NCBI GenBank assembly: GCA_003533505.1
Contig: DQGD01000014.1
Coordinates: 13,419 to 77,418, forward strand
Length of the DNA stretch: 64,000 nucleotides
Origin: Clostridiales bacterium
Lineage (GTDB): Bacteria > Bacillota > Clostridia > Christensenellales > Pumilibacteraceae
Direction of reading: 5' to 3'
Positions 55,101 through 63,278 of this stretch are shown here, in pieces. A model generated the notes under the pieces. The model was not told the origin of the DNA. It saw only the letters and a program-made list of their open reading frames with translations, and searched no databases. The first letter of the stretch is position 1. Each line of letters opens with the position of its first letter. The position numbers and the translations under genes were made by a program.

Positions 55101-57783
55101 GTCGGTCAAGTACGCGCTCGCAAAGCCCTTGAGGGGCGAGTATTTTCAGGGGCTCGTTGCGATTAGCGAAAACCGCCTGAAAATCGACGAGCGGCTGCAA
55201 AGGCTTTCCGCGGCGTTCGGCGGCGGCGAGGAAGGGCTTGCCGAGGCGGCGACGGAAATCTGCGAGTTCGCGGCGGCAGGCAAGAGCATTTACGCCGAGT
55301 TCGACGAGCGCGTGTTCTTCGAGTCGTGCCGTATTATCGTCGGCTTCGGCGAGTTTCCGCTGCTTCGCTACTACGCCGGCGAGTACGAGCGCGCCGAAAG
55401 CGCGAGGGCGGACTTTGAGCGGATTTTCGAGATTGACGGCGGCAGGGAATGCGACGAGCTCAACGACGAAATCGAGTACGTCGCCGGTATTCAGAAAAAC
55501 ATGGACAAAATTTCCGGCTGGTGTCGCTACCGCGAGGTGGCGGAGAAGTGCCGCAAAAAGGGCTTCGAGTTCGTGCTCGAGCCGCTCGCTCTCGGCGACG
55601 TCGCGCCCGACGACGTGCTCGCGTGCTTCAAAAAGCGCGTTTACGCCGAGTTTGTGAAAAGCGAGGTGGCTCTCGACGACAGGCTGTGCAGGTTTTCGGG
55701 GCTCGCGCTCGAAGAGGCGATCGAGCGTTTGCGCGCCGCCACCGACGAGTACGAGGAGTACGCGCGGAAAAAACTTTACAACGCGCTGGTTTCCGGGCTT
55801 CCGTCGCCGCTTAAAGACGGCGAGCACAATCTCGAACGCGTGCTGCTGGCGCGCGCCGAAAAGACGGGCGGCAGGGGCGTCACGCTGAGAAAGCTGTTCA
55901 CCGAAATCCCCACGCTCATGAAAGCCGCCTGCCCGTGCATGCTGATGAGCCCGTCGTCGGTGGCGCAGTTCCTCGATTCGTCGCCCGACAAGTTCGACCT
56001 CGTGGTGTTCGACGAGGCTTCGCAGGTGCCCACCGCCAAGGCAGTGGGAGCGATTGCGCGCGCGGAAAGAGTGATTGTCGTGGGTGATCCCCGTCAGCTG
56101 CCGCCCACCACGTTCTTCGGCTCGGACTTCCGAGACGAGGAGCACCCCGAGCTCGAGGACCTCGAGAGCATACTCGACGACTGCCTCGCCGTCGGCATGC
56201 CCGAGCGGCACCTTCTGTGGCATTACCGCTCGCACCACGAAAGCCTGATTGCGTTCTCCAACGCGTTCTTCTACGACAACCGCCTGCTCACGTTCCCTTC
56301 GCCGGGCGAAGCGGACGGCAGAGTTTCGATGTGCTATGTCGACGGCGTTTACGACCGCGGCGACACGAGGTGCAACGCCGTCGAAGCCGACGCGCTGATT
56401 GCCGACGTTATCGCGCGGCTTAAAAGCCCCGTCGGCAGAGCGCGTTCCGTGGGCGTAGTCACGTTTTCGACCGCTCAGCAGGCTTACATAGAGGACAAGC
56501 TGACCGCGGAAATCGCGCGGCTGGGGCTGGAAAAAGTCGCCTACGAGTGCCCGGAACCGCTGTTCGTCAAGAACCTCGAAAACGTGCAGGGCGACGAGCG
56601 CGACGTGATACTGTTCTCGGTGGGCTACGGTCCCGACAGGAGCGGCAAGCTGTCGCTCAACTTCGGACCGCTTAACCAGACGGGCGGCGAGCGGCGGCTG
56701 AACGTTGCCGTGACGCGCGCACGCACCGAAATGCGCGTGTTCTCGTCGGTGCGCTCGGGCATGATAGACCTTGCGCGTACTTCGTCCAAGGGCGTGAAAT
56801 GCTTGAAATACTTTCTCGAATACGCCGAGCGCGGCAGGGAAATGCTGGCAATCGATTACACGGCGGCAGGCGAGGCGCCCACCGGCATAGGCAAACTCGT
56901 TGCCGACGCGCTCACCGAAAAGGGGCTTAAGTGCGACTGTAACGTGGGCGTGTCCGACTTCAAGATTGACGCGGCAGTAGTCGACCCTCGCGACAAATCG
57001 CGCTATATCCTCGCAATCGTGTGCGACGGCGAAAACCAGGCGCGTATTCCCGGCGTTCTCGACCGCGCGAGCGTGCAGACGCGCATACTCAAAACGCTCG
57101 GGTGGAACATCGCCAATCTGTGGACGCTGGACTTTTTCGCCAATCCCAAGCGCGAAATCGCAAGGATAAAGGCGCTCGTAGCCGCGCTCGCAGGCACGGG
57201 ACTGACGAGCAAAAAAGCCGCCAAGGAAACGCTTAACCGCTATAAGAGGGCTTACAAGCGGCTCGCCGTGCGCACGCCGTCCGCATGCGGCGCGGAATTC
57301 GTCGCGACCGAGGACGGCATTAAAGCGGTTAAAGCCAAAGCCGAAGCGATAATCAAAGCCGAATCGCCCGTCGCCGAGGACTATCTTACGGGCAGGCTGA
57401 GAGATATTTTCCGCGTGCTAAAGACCTCCAAAAAGGCTTGCGCCGCCATACTTACTGCGGTGAGGGGACTGGACGGGCTCGCTTCTCCCGATGACGACGG
57501 CGAGTATCGGTACGCATCGGGCAAAACCGAAGTTTTCCGTCCGCTCGACGACAAAACGCCGCGCGATTACGCCGACGTTTGCCCCGAGGAAATCGCCGTC
57601 GCCGCGCGGTGCGCTCTCGAGCTCTACGGCTCGTGCAGCCGCGACGCGCTTGTTAAAAATGTGCTCGCGCTGATGAACGCCAAAAAGACCGCCAAAACCG
57701 TCGAACTCACCGCTCGCGGTATCGACTACGCCGTTCGCAGCGGCATTGTACTAGCTACCGTAGACGGTAATTTTACATCTTAA
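52159..57783 (+). CDS. DUF4011-type SF1 helicase with degenerate transglutaminase-like and nuclease domains
   Basis: 1874 residues. The N-terminal region carries the PELLAAFV segment and a transglutaminase-like fold (about 145-260), but the usual GTCLDLALLFAA is ASEPELALLFAA (Glu219 for Cys) and the GHAFVG His is Lys (GKWYVGAF). DUF4011 starts near 370 (RRLLDLDMRNPLLNFR). SF1 helicase: Walker A GPPGTGKS (675-682), Walker B VVFDEASQVP (Asp1285-Glu1286), VGDPRQLPPTTFF, VQGDERDVILFSVG, GGERRLNVAVTRAR. Then an MTES_1575-like restriction-endonuclease fold (about 1590-1670) in which the expected IECDG reads IVCDG (Val1621), and a DUF3320-like C-terminus. Helicases of this architecture are suspected defence proteins. 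Single-gene transcript; GAGAGG precedes the ATG. Confidence 0.88.
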   Translation: MASKKTTEYDVRLEINCASAVGYYMLRSGAPPINRLYVKNLGEAAIEDARVEITSSPEFLLPYSAEARLPGKSTLRFEPGNIVSPLFTAAQNERGDGTIAVRVIKDGATIVESVTPVVLTAFNECDFSARPELLAAFVTRSAALKSLGAEIDRRLDEWKRKRAEFYEGSNVNDVRYYFAAAYSVLCEKSFLRAEAPGEDKDDIIISGHEATLRDKTASEPELALLFAAMLENAGIHCVFGRLDGKWYVGAFLTDDCFASAVIDEPSLVANRTGRGVNELSLVGVSGIFGGVSFERNERLSAADAAKAERGFFVDLTYARISGVKPLPERVKRGGGYDLVESDEYDFSVKPRKIREMSGDLGGETVFSREKQWERRLLDLDMRNPLLNFRPSGAVRLLTADLDDLIRAVTARSEFELAPTASGEGALMDLSSPFDGASPLKPVRDLINYEYKAGKLRVPLSGKDFDRALTAVYRKEKSRQEESGAASLFLAAGFLRWKNPEDDDFRYAPVLLYPVTMTKKGASSPSFSVAVQEDDIHVNTTLLEYLYRCFDVDLRALGEFRADSPEDYSAAVARIRSEIAAHAGFTVTSGAYLCSLSFSGYRMWKDVRTEMDGFRSSRLIRALTSGQPEFTAADALGGLRSVDEAIDEDILLPIGADSSQYSAVADSLDKSFVLHGPPGTGKSQTITNIIANNIYRGKRVLFVAEKMAALSVVYNRLRAIGIGDFCLELYSEKTKKSDVIAKLSHTLALEPRAEANGGACEEIAALSDKLGGEMRAMHEKKPIGFSVYEAATGYLQNADAPDCFTLDSLFYEKLTREKFSDYAEMLSELTLCAKECGALDRSPFRYINVIEYTPSWRKRADMMLDVYARELRSLRFYARALVPHFNMRTVAFTREKLQGLSRLAAFLSDSEVIKKLLSSRENIGLLAVADSLIALKDRENRLKTAFAEKFTAFPEAAFSASEVIAAGKKDSTEARLVKRYASSVKYALAKPLRGEYFQGLVAISENRLKIDERLQRLSAAFGGGEEGLAEAATEICEFAAAGKSIYAEFDERVFFESCRIIVGFGEFPLLRYYAGEYERAESARADFERIFEIDGGRECDELNDEIEYVAGIQKNMDKISGWCRYREVAEKCRKKGFEFVLEPLALGDVAPDDVLACFKKRVYAEFVKSEVALDDRLCRFSGLALEEAIERLRAATDEYEEYARKKLYNALVSGLPSPLKDGEHNLERVLLARAEKTGGRGVTLRKLFTEIPTLMKAACPCMLMSPSSVAQFLDSSPDKFDLVVFDEASQVPTAKAVGAIARAERVIVVGDPRQLPPTTFFGSDFRDEEHPELEDLESILDDCLAVGMPERHLLWHYRSHHESLIAFSNAFFYDNRLLTFPSPGEADGRVSMCYVDGVYDRGDTRCNAVEADALIADVIARLKSPVGRARSVGVVTFSTAQQAYIEDKLTAEIARLGLEKVAYECPEPLFVKNLENVQGDERDVILFSVGYGPDRSGKLSLNFGPLNQTGGERRLNVAVTRARTEMRVFSSVRSGMIDLARTSSKGVKCLKYFLEYAERGREMLAIDYTAAGEAPTGIGKLVADALTEKGLKCDCNVGVSDFKIDAAVVDPRDKSRYILAIVCDGENQARIPGVLDRASVQTRILKTLGWNIANLWTLDFFANPKREIARIKALVAALAGTGLTSKKAAKETLNRYKRAYKRLAVRTPSACGAEFVATEDGIKAVKAKAEAIIKAESPVAEDYLTGRLRDIFRVLKTSKKACAAILTAVRGLDGLASPDDDGEYRYASGKTEVFRPLDDKTPRDYADVCPEEIAVAARCALELYGSCSRDALVKNVLALMNAKKTAKTVELTARGIDYAVRSGIVLATVDGNFTS

Positions 57784-57855
57784 AGGTGAGAGTTTTGCTT
57801 TTTCATGACAGAACGTTCTTCGCGTTGAGATTAAATCGATAAAGGAGAAAAGAAT

Positions 57856-58848
57856 ATGAAAAGACTTGTTTACGTCGCTTCGTGTGCCGACGACGGCGGC
57901 ATTTACACCTACGAGTGGAACAAGGGCGATATGACGCTTGTTTCCAAGACGCCGGTATATCGTCCGATGTACATTGCGCACGAGAACGGCAAAACCTACG
58001 TTATCACCGAGGGCGACGAGAAAAAGGGTCTGTTCGGCACGTTCTTCTCGTTTGAAAACCGCGACGGCGAGCTGACGGACAAATCCGCGGAACTGTCGTG
58101 CGAGGGCTACGCGACATGCCACCTGTCGGTTGACGGCGGCGAGGCTTACGCGGTCAATTACATTTCCGGCAGCGTGATAAAGTTCCCGGGCGGTAAACTC
58201 GTTACGCACAGCGGCAGGGGCGTTCATCCCACGCGCCAGACCGCCGCGCACACGCACATGGCGATAGTTGCGCCCGACAAAAAGTATGTGCTGGTCACCG
58301 ACCTGGGGTTGGACACGGTGTTCACCTACGACCGCGACCTTAACTTCGTTTCGAGCGCGAAAGTACCGTCGGGTTACGGCGCGCGCCACCTTGCGTTCTC
58401 GCCCTGCGGCAAGTACGTCTATTGCGTAAACGAGCTGGTGTCGTCGGTGTCGGCGTTCGGGTACGCGGACGGCAGACTCGAGTATATCGACACTACGCTC
58501 TGCCCTGTAAACGCCGAAAAAAATACCGCCGCGGCGATACGACTGTCCGCCGACGGCAAAACGCTGTACATTTCCAATCGCGGCGAAAACACGCTGGTTT
58601 CGTTCGCGGTCGACGGCGCGAGTTTGAAATTAAAGCAAAAGATTAACTGCCACGGCGATTTTCCGCGCGACTTTGACGTCACACCCTGCGGCAGGTATAT
58701 TGTCTGTGCCAATCAGTACACGAACAACCTGACGATATTCTCGCTGACGGGCGGCGAAATGCGTTACGTTTCCTCGGTGGAGGGTATCGAAAATCCGCTT
58801 TGCGTGACGTTTTACGAAGCGAAGCAGGCGGCGAACATATCCGACTAA
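57856..58848 (+). CDS. Lactonase-family beta-propeller (6-phosphogluconolactonase, YbhE type)
   Basis: 330 residues, cytoplasmic. Seven-bladed propeller pattern of the PF10282 lactonase family: GGIYTYEWNKGDMTLVSKT, CHLSVDGGEAYAVNYISGSV, HTHMAIVAPDKKYVLVTDLGLDTVFTYD, GARHLAFSPCGKYVYCVNEL, AAIRLSADGKTLYISNRGENTLVSF, GDFPRDFDVTPCGRYIVCANQ. Likely hydrolyses a sugar lactone; 6-phosphogluconolactone is the textbook substrate but a lactone made by a sugar dehydrogenase is equally possible. RBS AAAGGAG. Follows the helicase gene by 72 nt without an obvious promoter. Confidence 0.88.
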   Translation: MKRLVYVASCADDGGIYTYEWNKGDMTLVSKTPVYRPMYIAHENGKTYVITEGDEKKGLFGTFFSFENRDGELTDKSAELSCEGYATCHLSVDGGEAYAVNYISGSVIKFPGGKLVTHSGRGVHPTRQTAAHTHMAIVAPDKKYVLVTDLGLDTVFTYDRDLNFVSSAKVPSGYGARHLAFSPCGKYVYCVNELVSSVSAFGYADGRLEYIDTTLCPVNAEKNTAAAIRLSADGKTLYISNRGENTLVSFAVDGASLKLKQKINCHGDFPRDFDVTPCGRYIVCANQYTNNLTIFSLTGGEMRYVSSVEGIENPLCVTFYEAKQAANISD

Positions 58849-58853
58849 AACGA

Positions 58854-58890
58854 AAAAGTCACGCTCCCGTAACAAGGTGTCGTGACTTTT
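58854..58890 (+). terminator. Terminator of the lactonase gene
   Basis: AAAAGTCACG (58854-58863) pairs with CGTGACTTTT (58881-58890). Confidence 0.8.
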
Positions 58891-58902
58891 AATCGATTTA
58901 AT

Positions 58903-58974
58903 AAATTCCGTCGAGATTTGCGCGGCGACATAACGATGCTGAACGCGGACGCAATCGTCAACGCCGTCGATTGA
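58903..58974 (+). pseudogene. Macro-domain protein remnant
   Basis: The frame reads KFRRDLRGDITMLNADAIVNAVD then stop. RGDIT...ADAIVNA is the signature N-terminal strand-loop of macro domains (ADP-ribose binding or O-acetyl-ADP-ribose deacetylase). The expected NSSLLGGGGVDGAIH continuation is missing and no start codon precedes, so only about 23 codons of a decayed gene remain. Confidence 0.65.
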
Positions 58975-59050
58975 ACGCCGCGCCGTGTGTTTTTCGGAGT
59001 CCGCTTCGGACGTCATCGAGGGGTTAATACGGTAGGTTATAACTAAATCA

Positions 59051-59095
59051 AACGAGCAGTCAAGCGGATATTCGCGTCGCTTTTGGCTGCTCGTT
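59051..59095. terminator. Terminator between convergent transcripts
   Basis: AACGAGCAG (59051-59059) pairs with CTGCTCGTT (59087-59095), with inner AAGCG/CGCTT. It serves the minus-strand AraC-type gene ending at 59162. Confidence 0.65.
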
Positions 59096-59161
59096 ATTAT
59101 TTATCTCGTTATTATTTATAAAGACTATCGGAAACGGTTGAAGCCCACGGGGTTATTTGCG

Positions 59162-60037
59162 TTATTCCTTATCGGGGCGGTTGAAAAAGACGGAGGGCGG
59201 CGCGCCGAAAGCGGCTTTGAAGTCGCGCGAAAAGTTGCCTGCCGAGGAGTAGTTAAGCCGCTCTGCTGTTTCTGCCGGTGTCACGCCCGAGCACAGCAGT
59301 TTCTTGCCTTTAAGGAGCTTTGCCGAGCGGATATAGGCGTGAAGCCCCGTGCCGGTAGCCGCGCGGAACAGCGCGGAAATGTGCCCCACCGAATAGAAAA
59401 AAGCGTCGGCGACGTCGCGCGAGGAGCAAACCTCGGCGGCGTTTTCGTCTATATAAGCCGTCACGTTCCTTATGAGGTCGTCGGAGGGCGTTTCGTAGGG
59501 CTTGGGCTTTTCGTCCGTTTCCTCGCGGTAAATATCCACCAAAATTTCGGTAATGGCGGCGTTTATCGAGGCGAGCTTGAATGGCGCGGCGGCGGTGAAC
59601 TCGCGGAGCAGCCTGCGCATCGGCTCGATAGCCGTGCGGCTTTTCAGTTCGCGACGGGGTTTAGCCGCGAACGCGTCCGCAATATACTTTGCGGCGGCAT
59701 AGAGGGGCGAGCCCTCGCGCACGCCGAACGCGAGGTAGAAGTAGCGGAGCGAGTCGCCGTCGTCGGAAACCACGTCGTGGCGGTCGCCGCTCAGCGACAG
59801 GTACGCGCGCCCCTGCTTCATTTTTTCCGCCCTGCCGTTTGTGAACATAAAGCCGCTTCCGCGCTCGACGAACGTCAGCTCCACGGGCACGCCCTGAGTG
59901 TGCTCGCCCGTCGCAAAGCCGCAGCCGCAGTAGAGGTCGCCTGCCTGAAACACGTCGAAGTCGGCGGTTTCGAGCGGACTGTCGAACAGCGTGTTGTCGA
60001 AATGGAAGCGTTTGTTATGTGTTTTCTGTGCCTTCAT
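59162..60037 (-). CDS. AraC-family transcriptional regulator (leaderless)
   Basis: 291 residues. N-terminal cupin-like sensor (VELTFVERGSGFMFTNGRAEKMKQGRAYLSLSGDRHDV). The two helix-turn-helix motifs occupy about residues 190-285 (SSRDVADAFFYSVGHISALFRAATGTGLHAYIRSAKL and TPAETAERLNYSSAGNFSRDFKAAFG). The ATG lies six bases after TATAAT, so no leader is expected and there is no RBS. Divergently transcribed from the MocA/sugar-isomerase operon, which it probably controls through the shared 170-bp region. Confidence 0.9.
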   Translation of the reverse strand: MKAQKTHNKRFHFDNTLFDSPLETADFDVFQAGDLYCGCGFATGEHTQGVPVELTFVERGSGFMFTNGRAEKMKQGRAYLSLSGDRHDVVSDDGDSLRYFYLAFGVREGSPLYAAAKYIADAFAAKPRRELKSRTAIEPMRRLLREFTAAAPFKLASINAAITEILVDIYREETDEKPKPYETPSDDLIRNVTAYIDENAAEVCSSRDVADAFFYSVGHISALFRAATGTGLHAYIRSAKLLKGKKLLCSGVTPAETAERLNYSSAGNFSRDFKAAFGAPPSVFFNRPDKE

Positions 60038-60043
60038 AACCCG

Positions 60044-60072
60044 ATTATACAGCGGTTTTCGCGATTAGTCAA
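60044..60072 (-). promoter_or_regulatory. Promoter giving leaderless araC-type mRNA
   Basis: Minus strand TTGACT (60067-60072), 17-bp spacer, TATAAT (60044-60049), CGGGTT, then ATG (60035-60037). Confidence 0.85.
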
Positions 60073-60100
60073 TCCCATTTCTCAAAAATAATTGTCTATC

Positions 60101-60132
60101 GCGATTTGATAAGCGCGCGTGCGATTTTGATA
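60101..60132 (+). promoter_or_regulatory. Candidate AraC-type operator (direct repeat)
   Basis: GCGATTTGATA (60101) and GCGATTTTGATA (60121) are direct repeats 20 bp apart, the second abutting the -35 box. This is the usual layout of an AraC-family activator site. Confidence 0.55.
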
Positions 60133-60161
60133 TTGATTTCGCCGCCGCGGAGCGTTAAAAT
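60133..60161 (+). promoter_or_regulatory. Promoter of the MocA operon
   Basis: TTGATT (60133-60138), 17-bp spacer, TAAAAT (60156-60161). An inverted repeat TTCCTT-A-AAGGAA (60171-60183) lies in the leader. Confidence 0.7.
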
Positions 60162-60206
60162 ATAAGCGTATTCCTTAAAGGAAAATTAACTCAAGGAGAG
60201 AAAATT

Positions 60207-61271
60207 ATGGCTAAAATCGTAACCGCGGTAGTGGGCTGCGGAAGGCTGGCGAACAACGTCCACCTTCCCAACCTTGCGGGTAATCCCGACGTAGAGCTTC
60301 GCTACGCCGTCGACATCATCGAGGAGCGCGCCCGTGCCGCCGCCGAGAAGTACGGAATGAAAGGGTATTTTACCGATTATCGCAAGCTTTTCGAGGACAA
60401 GGAGCTGCGCGCCGTGATGGTCATCACGTCCAATTACGCGCACTATGAAATCACGGTGGACTGCCTTAAACACGGTCTGGACGTGTTCTGCGAAAAGCCG
60501 ATGACCGTCAACTACGAGCTCAGCAAGAAGATGGCGGAGGCGGCGCACGAGTCGGGCAGAACGCTGGAAATCGGCGTTTGTAACCGCTATAACCGCACCG
60601 TGGAAATAATCCGCGACAAGATAGCTTCGGGCGAGCTCGGCAAGGTCTACGCGGTGTATTGCTCGTTCCGTTCGTTCCGCTCGATACCGGGGCTGGGCGG
60701 CGAGTTCACCACCAAGGCGGTTTCGGGCGGCGGCGCGCTCATCGATTGGGGCGTGCACTTCCTCGATTTGATACTCTACGCGCTCGGCTTCCCGAAAGTC
60801 AAAACCGTGTCGGCGGACACTTCGGGACTGCTCGGCAAGGACATGAAGGCGTATACTTACAAGAACATGTGGGCAGGTCCCCCGGACTATAACGGCACGT
60901 TCGACGTCGACGACTACGTTTCGGGGCACATCCGTACCGACGTCGGCGCCGCGATAACTTTCGTGGGCGCGTGGGCGCAGAACATCGGCGAAGAGGAAAT
61001 GTTTATCGACTTTATGGGCGACAAGGCAGGCATCAGAATGGACTACTACGGCGCGTTCACCGAGTACCGCGGCGAAAACGGCGTGCTCGAGAAGATAAAC
61101 GCCGACTTCGACCGTCCGCCGATGCACAATACCGAAACCGTGCGCTTCTTCGAGGCGCTGAAAACGGGCGAAAAGACGCGTAACTACGTCGACAACGTGC
61201 TGGAAACGATGCGGCTTTTGGACGCGGTTTACGAGTCCGCCGACAAAAAGCGCGAAGTCGTGCTGAAGTGA
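60207..61271 (+). CDS. Gfo/Idh/MocA-family oxidoreductase
   Basis: 354 residues, NAD(P)-dependent sugar dehydrogenase family. Rossmann N-terminus AKIVTAVVGCGRLANNVHLPNL, VFCEKPMTVNYELSKKMAEAA (catalytic-region EKP motif), EIGVCNRYNRTVEIIRD, and GGGALIDWGVHFLDLILYALG (the GG.L.D.G.H.ID-type motif). RBS CAAGGAGAG. First gene of a three-gene operon with a MocA-like protein and a sugar isomerase/epimerase, typical of myo-inositol- or hexose-derivative catabolism. Exact sugar unknown. Confidence 0.93.
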   Translation: MAKIVTAVVGCGRLANNVHLPNLAGNPDVELRYAVDIIEERARAAAEKYGMKGYFTDYRKLFEDKELRAVMVITSNYAHYEITVDCLKHGLDVFCEKPMTVNYELSKKMAEAAHESGRTLEIGVCNRYNRTVEIIRDKIASGELGKVYAVYCSFRSFRSIPGLGGEFTTKAVSGGGALIDWGVHFLDLILYALGFPKVKTVSADTSGLLGKDMKAYTYKNMWAGPPDYNGTFDVDDYVSGHIRTDVGAAITFVGAWAQNIGEEEMFIDFMGDKAGIRMDYYGAFTEYRGENGVLEKINADFDRPPMHNTETVRFFEALKTGEKTRNYVDNVLETMRLLDAVYESADKKREVVLK

Positions 61272-61278
61272 GGCTGCT

Positions 61279-62100
61279 ATGAAAATAGGCTTTGTCGATT
61301 ATTACATCGCCGAATGGCACGCCAACAACTACCCGGCGTGGTTCGCCGCTGCAAGCAAGGAGCTTGGCGCGGACGTCGAAATCGCCTACGCGTGGGCGGA
61401 AAAGTACGACTCGCCGGCTTATAACATGAACACCGACGAGTGGTGCGCTAAATACGGCGTGAAAAAGTGCGAAACGATAGAGGAGCTTTGCGAAAAGTCC
61501 GACGCGATAGTCGTTCTCGCGCCCTCCAACCCCGAAAAGCACCTTCGCTATGCCGAAAAGGTACTGCCCTACGGCAAGTTGACCTATATCGATAAGACGT
61601 TCGCGCCCGACGTCGCCACCGCGGAAAAGATTTTCGAGCTCGGGGAAAAGTACGGCGCAAAGCTGTTCTCGTCGTCGGCGCTCCGTTATGCAACCGAGCT
61701 TAAGGGATTGGCGCCCGACAGCTTTATCGTGACGGGCGGCGGCAGCAATTTTCCCGAATACCTCGTGCATCAAGCGGAAATCGCTTCGGTGCTCACCTCG
61801 GGCGAGAGCTTTGTGGGCGGAAGCGTGACGAGAAACGGCGCGCAGAGAGTTTGCTCGCTGGAGTTTACGGGCGGCAAGCGCGCCACGCTGATTTTCTCGC
61901 CGTCGCTGCCGTTCACCGTGTGCGCCGAAACAAACGGCGAGGACGCGTTCCGCGAGCTTAATTCCGACTATTTTGCCGCGCTCATCCGCGATATCACGGG
62001 CTTTTTCGCGAGAGGCGTTGTGCCCGTAGCGAAAGAGGAAACGCTGAAAGTAATGAGCATTCGCGAGGCGCTGATAAACGCCGACGAAAAACTGAAGTAG
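61279..62100 (+). CDS. Gfo/Idh/MocA-like protein
   Basis: 273 residues, shorter than classical MocA proteins. A nucleotide-binding-like N-terminal domain (AIVVLAPSNPEKHLRYAEKVLPYGKLTYIDKTFAPDVATAEKIFELGEKYGAKLFSSSALRYATEL) corresponds to the EKP region, with DKT in place of EKP. The N-terminal glycine loop is atypical (IGFVDYYIAEWHANN). Seven nt after the preceding gene. Probably the second dehydrogenase or an accessory of the pathway; the altered motif leaves the catalytic state open. Confidence 0.82.
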   Translation: MKIGFVDYYIAEWHANNYPAWFAAASKELGADVEIAYAWAEKYDSPAYNMNTDEWCAKYGVKKCETIEELCEKSDAIVVLAPSNPEKHLRYAEKVLPYGKLTYIDKTFAPDVATAEKIFELGEKYGAKLFSSSALRYATELKGLAPDSFIVTGGGSNFPEYLVHQAEIASVLTSGESFVGGSVTRNGAQRVCSLEFTGGKRATLIFSPSLPFTVCAETNGEDAFRELNSDYFAALIRDITGFFARGVVPVAKEETLKVMSIREALINADEKLK

Positions 62101-62122
62101 CTCGAACGGGAGGTATGACGTT

Positions 62123-62977
62123 ATGAAAAACGGCGTTATCGTCGATTGTTTTCGCAGAGGCGTAATCGGCGGCATCGAGTCGGCGGCTCGGCTCGGGTTC
62201 GACGGAGTGCAGATTTACGCCACGGGCGGCGAGTTTTCCTATAATATGGCCGCCGCGGACAAGAAGAAATACAAAAAGGCGCTGTCCGACAGCGGCGTGG
62301 AAGTCAGCGCGCTGTGCGGCGACATGGGCGGTCACGGCTTTGAAATCGCAGCCGACAACCCCGGGCGCGTGGAGATTAGCAAGCGTATAGCCGACCTCGC
62401 CGCCGAGTTCGGCACGAGCGTCGTGACCACGCATATAGGTGTTATTCCGTCCGATAAATCCGAGCCGCGCTATGCCGCCATGCTGGACGCGCTGTCGGAA
62501 ATAGGCGAGTACGCAAAGGGCGTGGGCGTAACCTTCGCAATCGAAACAGGTCCCGAAAAAGCGGCTACGCTGCGCGGTTTTTTGGACAATACTCACGGCG
62601 GCGTGGGCGTAAACCTCGACCCGGCGAACTTCGTCATGGTCACTCGGCAGGATCCCGTCGAGGCGGTGGAGCTACTGGGCGGATATATCGTCCACACTCA
62701 CGTCAAGGACGGCAAAAACCTTATCGCCGCCGACCCTAAGCTCGTGTACGACTGCTTCGCGAAAGGCGGCATCGACGCGCTCAACGTCGCCGACTACTTC
62801 ACCGAAACGCCCGTGGGCAAGGGCGACGTCGATTTTACGGCTTACTTCGCCGCTCTGAAAGCCGCCGGCTACGACGGCTATCTCACCGTCGAGCGCGAGG
62901 CAGGCGAAAACCCCGACGCCGACATTGCCGCCGCGCTCGCGTATATAAGCTCCGTCCGCAAGAACCTGGGTATCTGA
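62123..62977 (+). CDS. Sugar phosphate isomerase/epimerase (AP-endonuclease-2-like TIM barrel)
   Basis: 284 residues. TIM-barrel pattern with metal-binding acidic and His residues typical of the IolE/xylose-isomerase-like fold: GFDGVQIYATGGEFSY, EVSALCGDMGGHGFE, VTTHIGVIPSD, TFAIETGPE, VNLDPANFVM, GYIVHTHVKDGKN, YLTVEREAGEN. It should isomerise or epimerise the keto-sugar made by the two upstream dehydrogenases. RBS GGGAGG. Last gene of the operon. Confidence 0.92.
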   Translation: MKNGVIVDCFRRGVIGGIESAARLGFDGVQIYATGGEFSYNMAAADKKKYKKALSDSGVEVSALCGDMGGHGFEIAADNPGRVEISKRIADLAAEFGTSVVTTHIGVIPSDKSEPRYAAMLDALSEIGEYAKGVGVTFAIETGPEKAATLRGFLDNTHGGVGVNLDPANFVMVTRQDPVEAVELLGGYIVHTHVKDGKNLIAADPKLVYDCFAKGGIDALNVADYFTETPVGKGDVDFTAYFAALKAAGYDGYLTVEREAGENPDADIAAALAYISSVRKNLGI

Positions 62978-63100
62978 CCATCACGGCAACGCGTGCGGTG
63001 AGGCTTAAAACGGCGGCGGCATGTTGCAAAAATATTGCTATGCCGTCACAAAAAAACAGACCGCGCTTTCCCTAGGTAAAAATCATTCAGAGGAGTAAAA

Positions 63101-63134
63101 AACAGTTCCGTCTATGCGGAGCTGTTTTTTTTGG
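63101..63134 (+). terminator. Terminator of the MocA operon
   Basis: AACAGTTCCG (63101-63110) pairs with CGGAGCTGTT (63117-63126), followed by TTTTTT. Nothing else is seen in 62978-63100. Confidence 0.8.
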
Positions 63135-63278
63135 CGCGGAATGAAAGGTAATAATCACGGTTTTAATTTCGGGCGAATTCTCTCTTTGTAACGCGCAAGG
63201 CGACCGCCGAATAGTATGGTATAGGCGGTGCGGCGCGTTCGGCTCCGTTCCGTCAAACCAAAGAGAGGAGTAACGTCT

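Noticed and set aside
54931..56238. Minus-strand open frame of 435 codons inside the helicase gene
   Set aside because: Opposes intact helicase motifs; no independent support.
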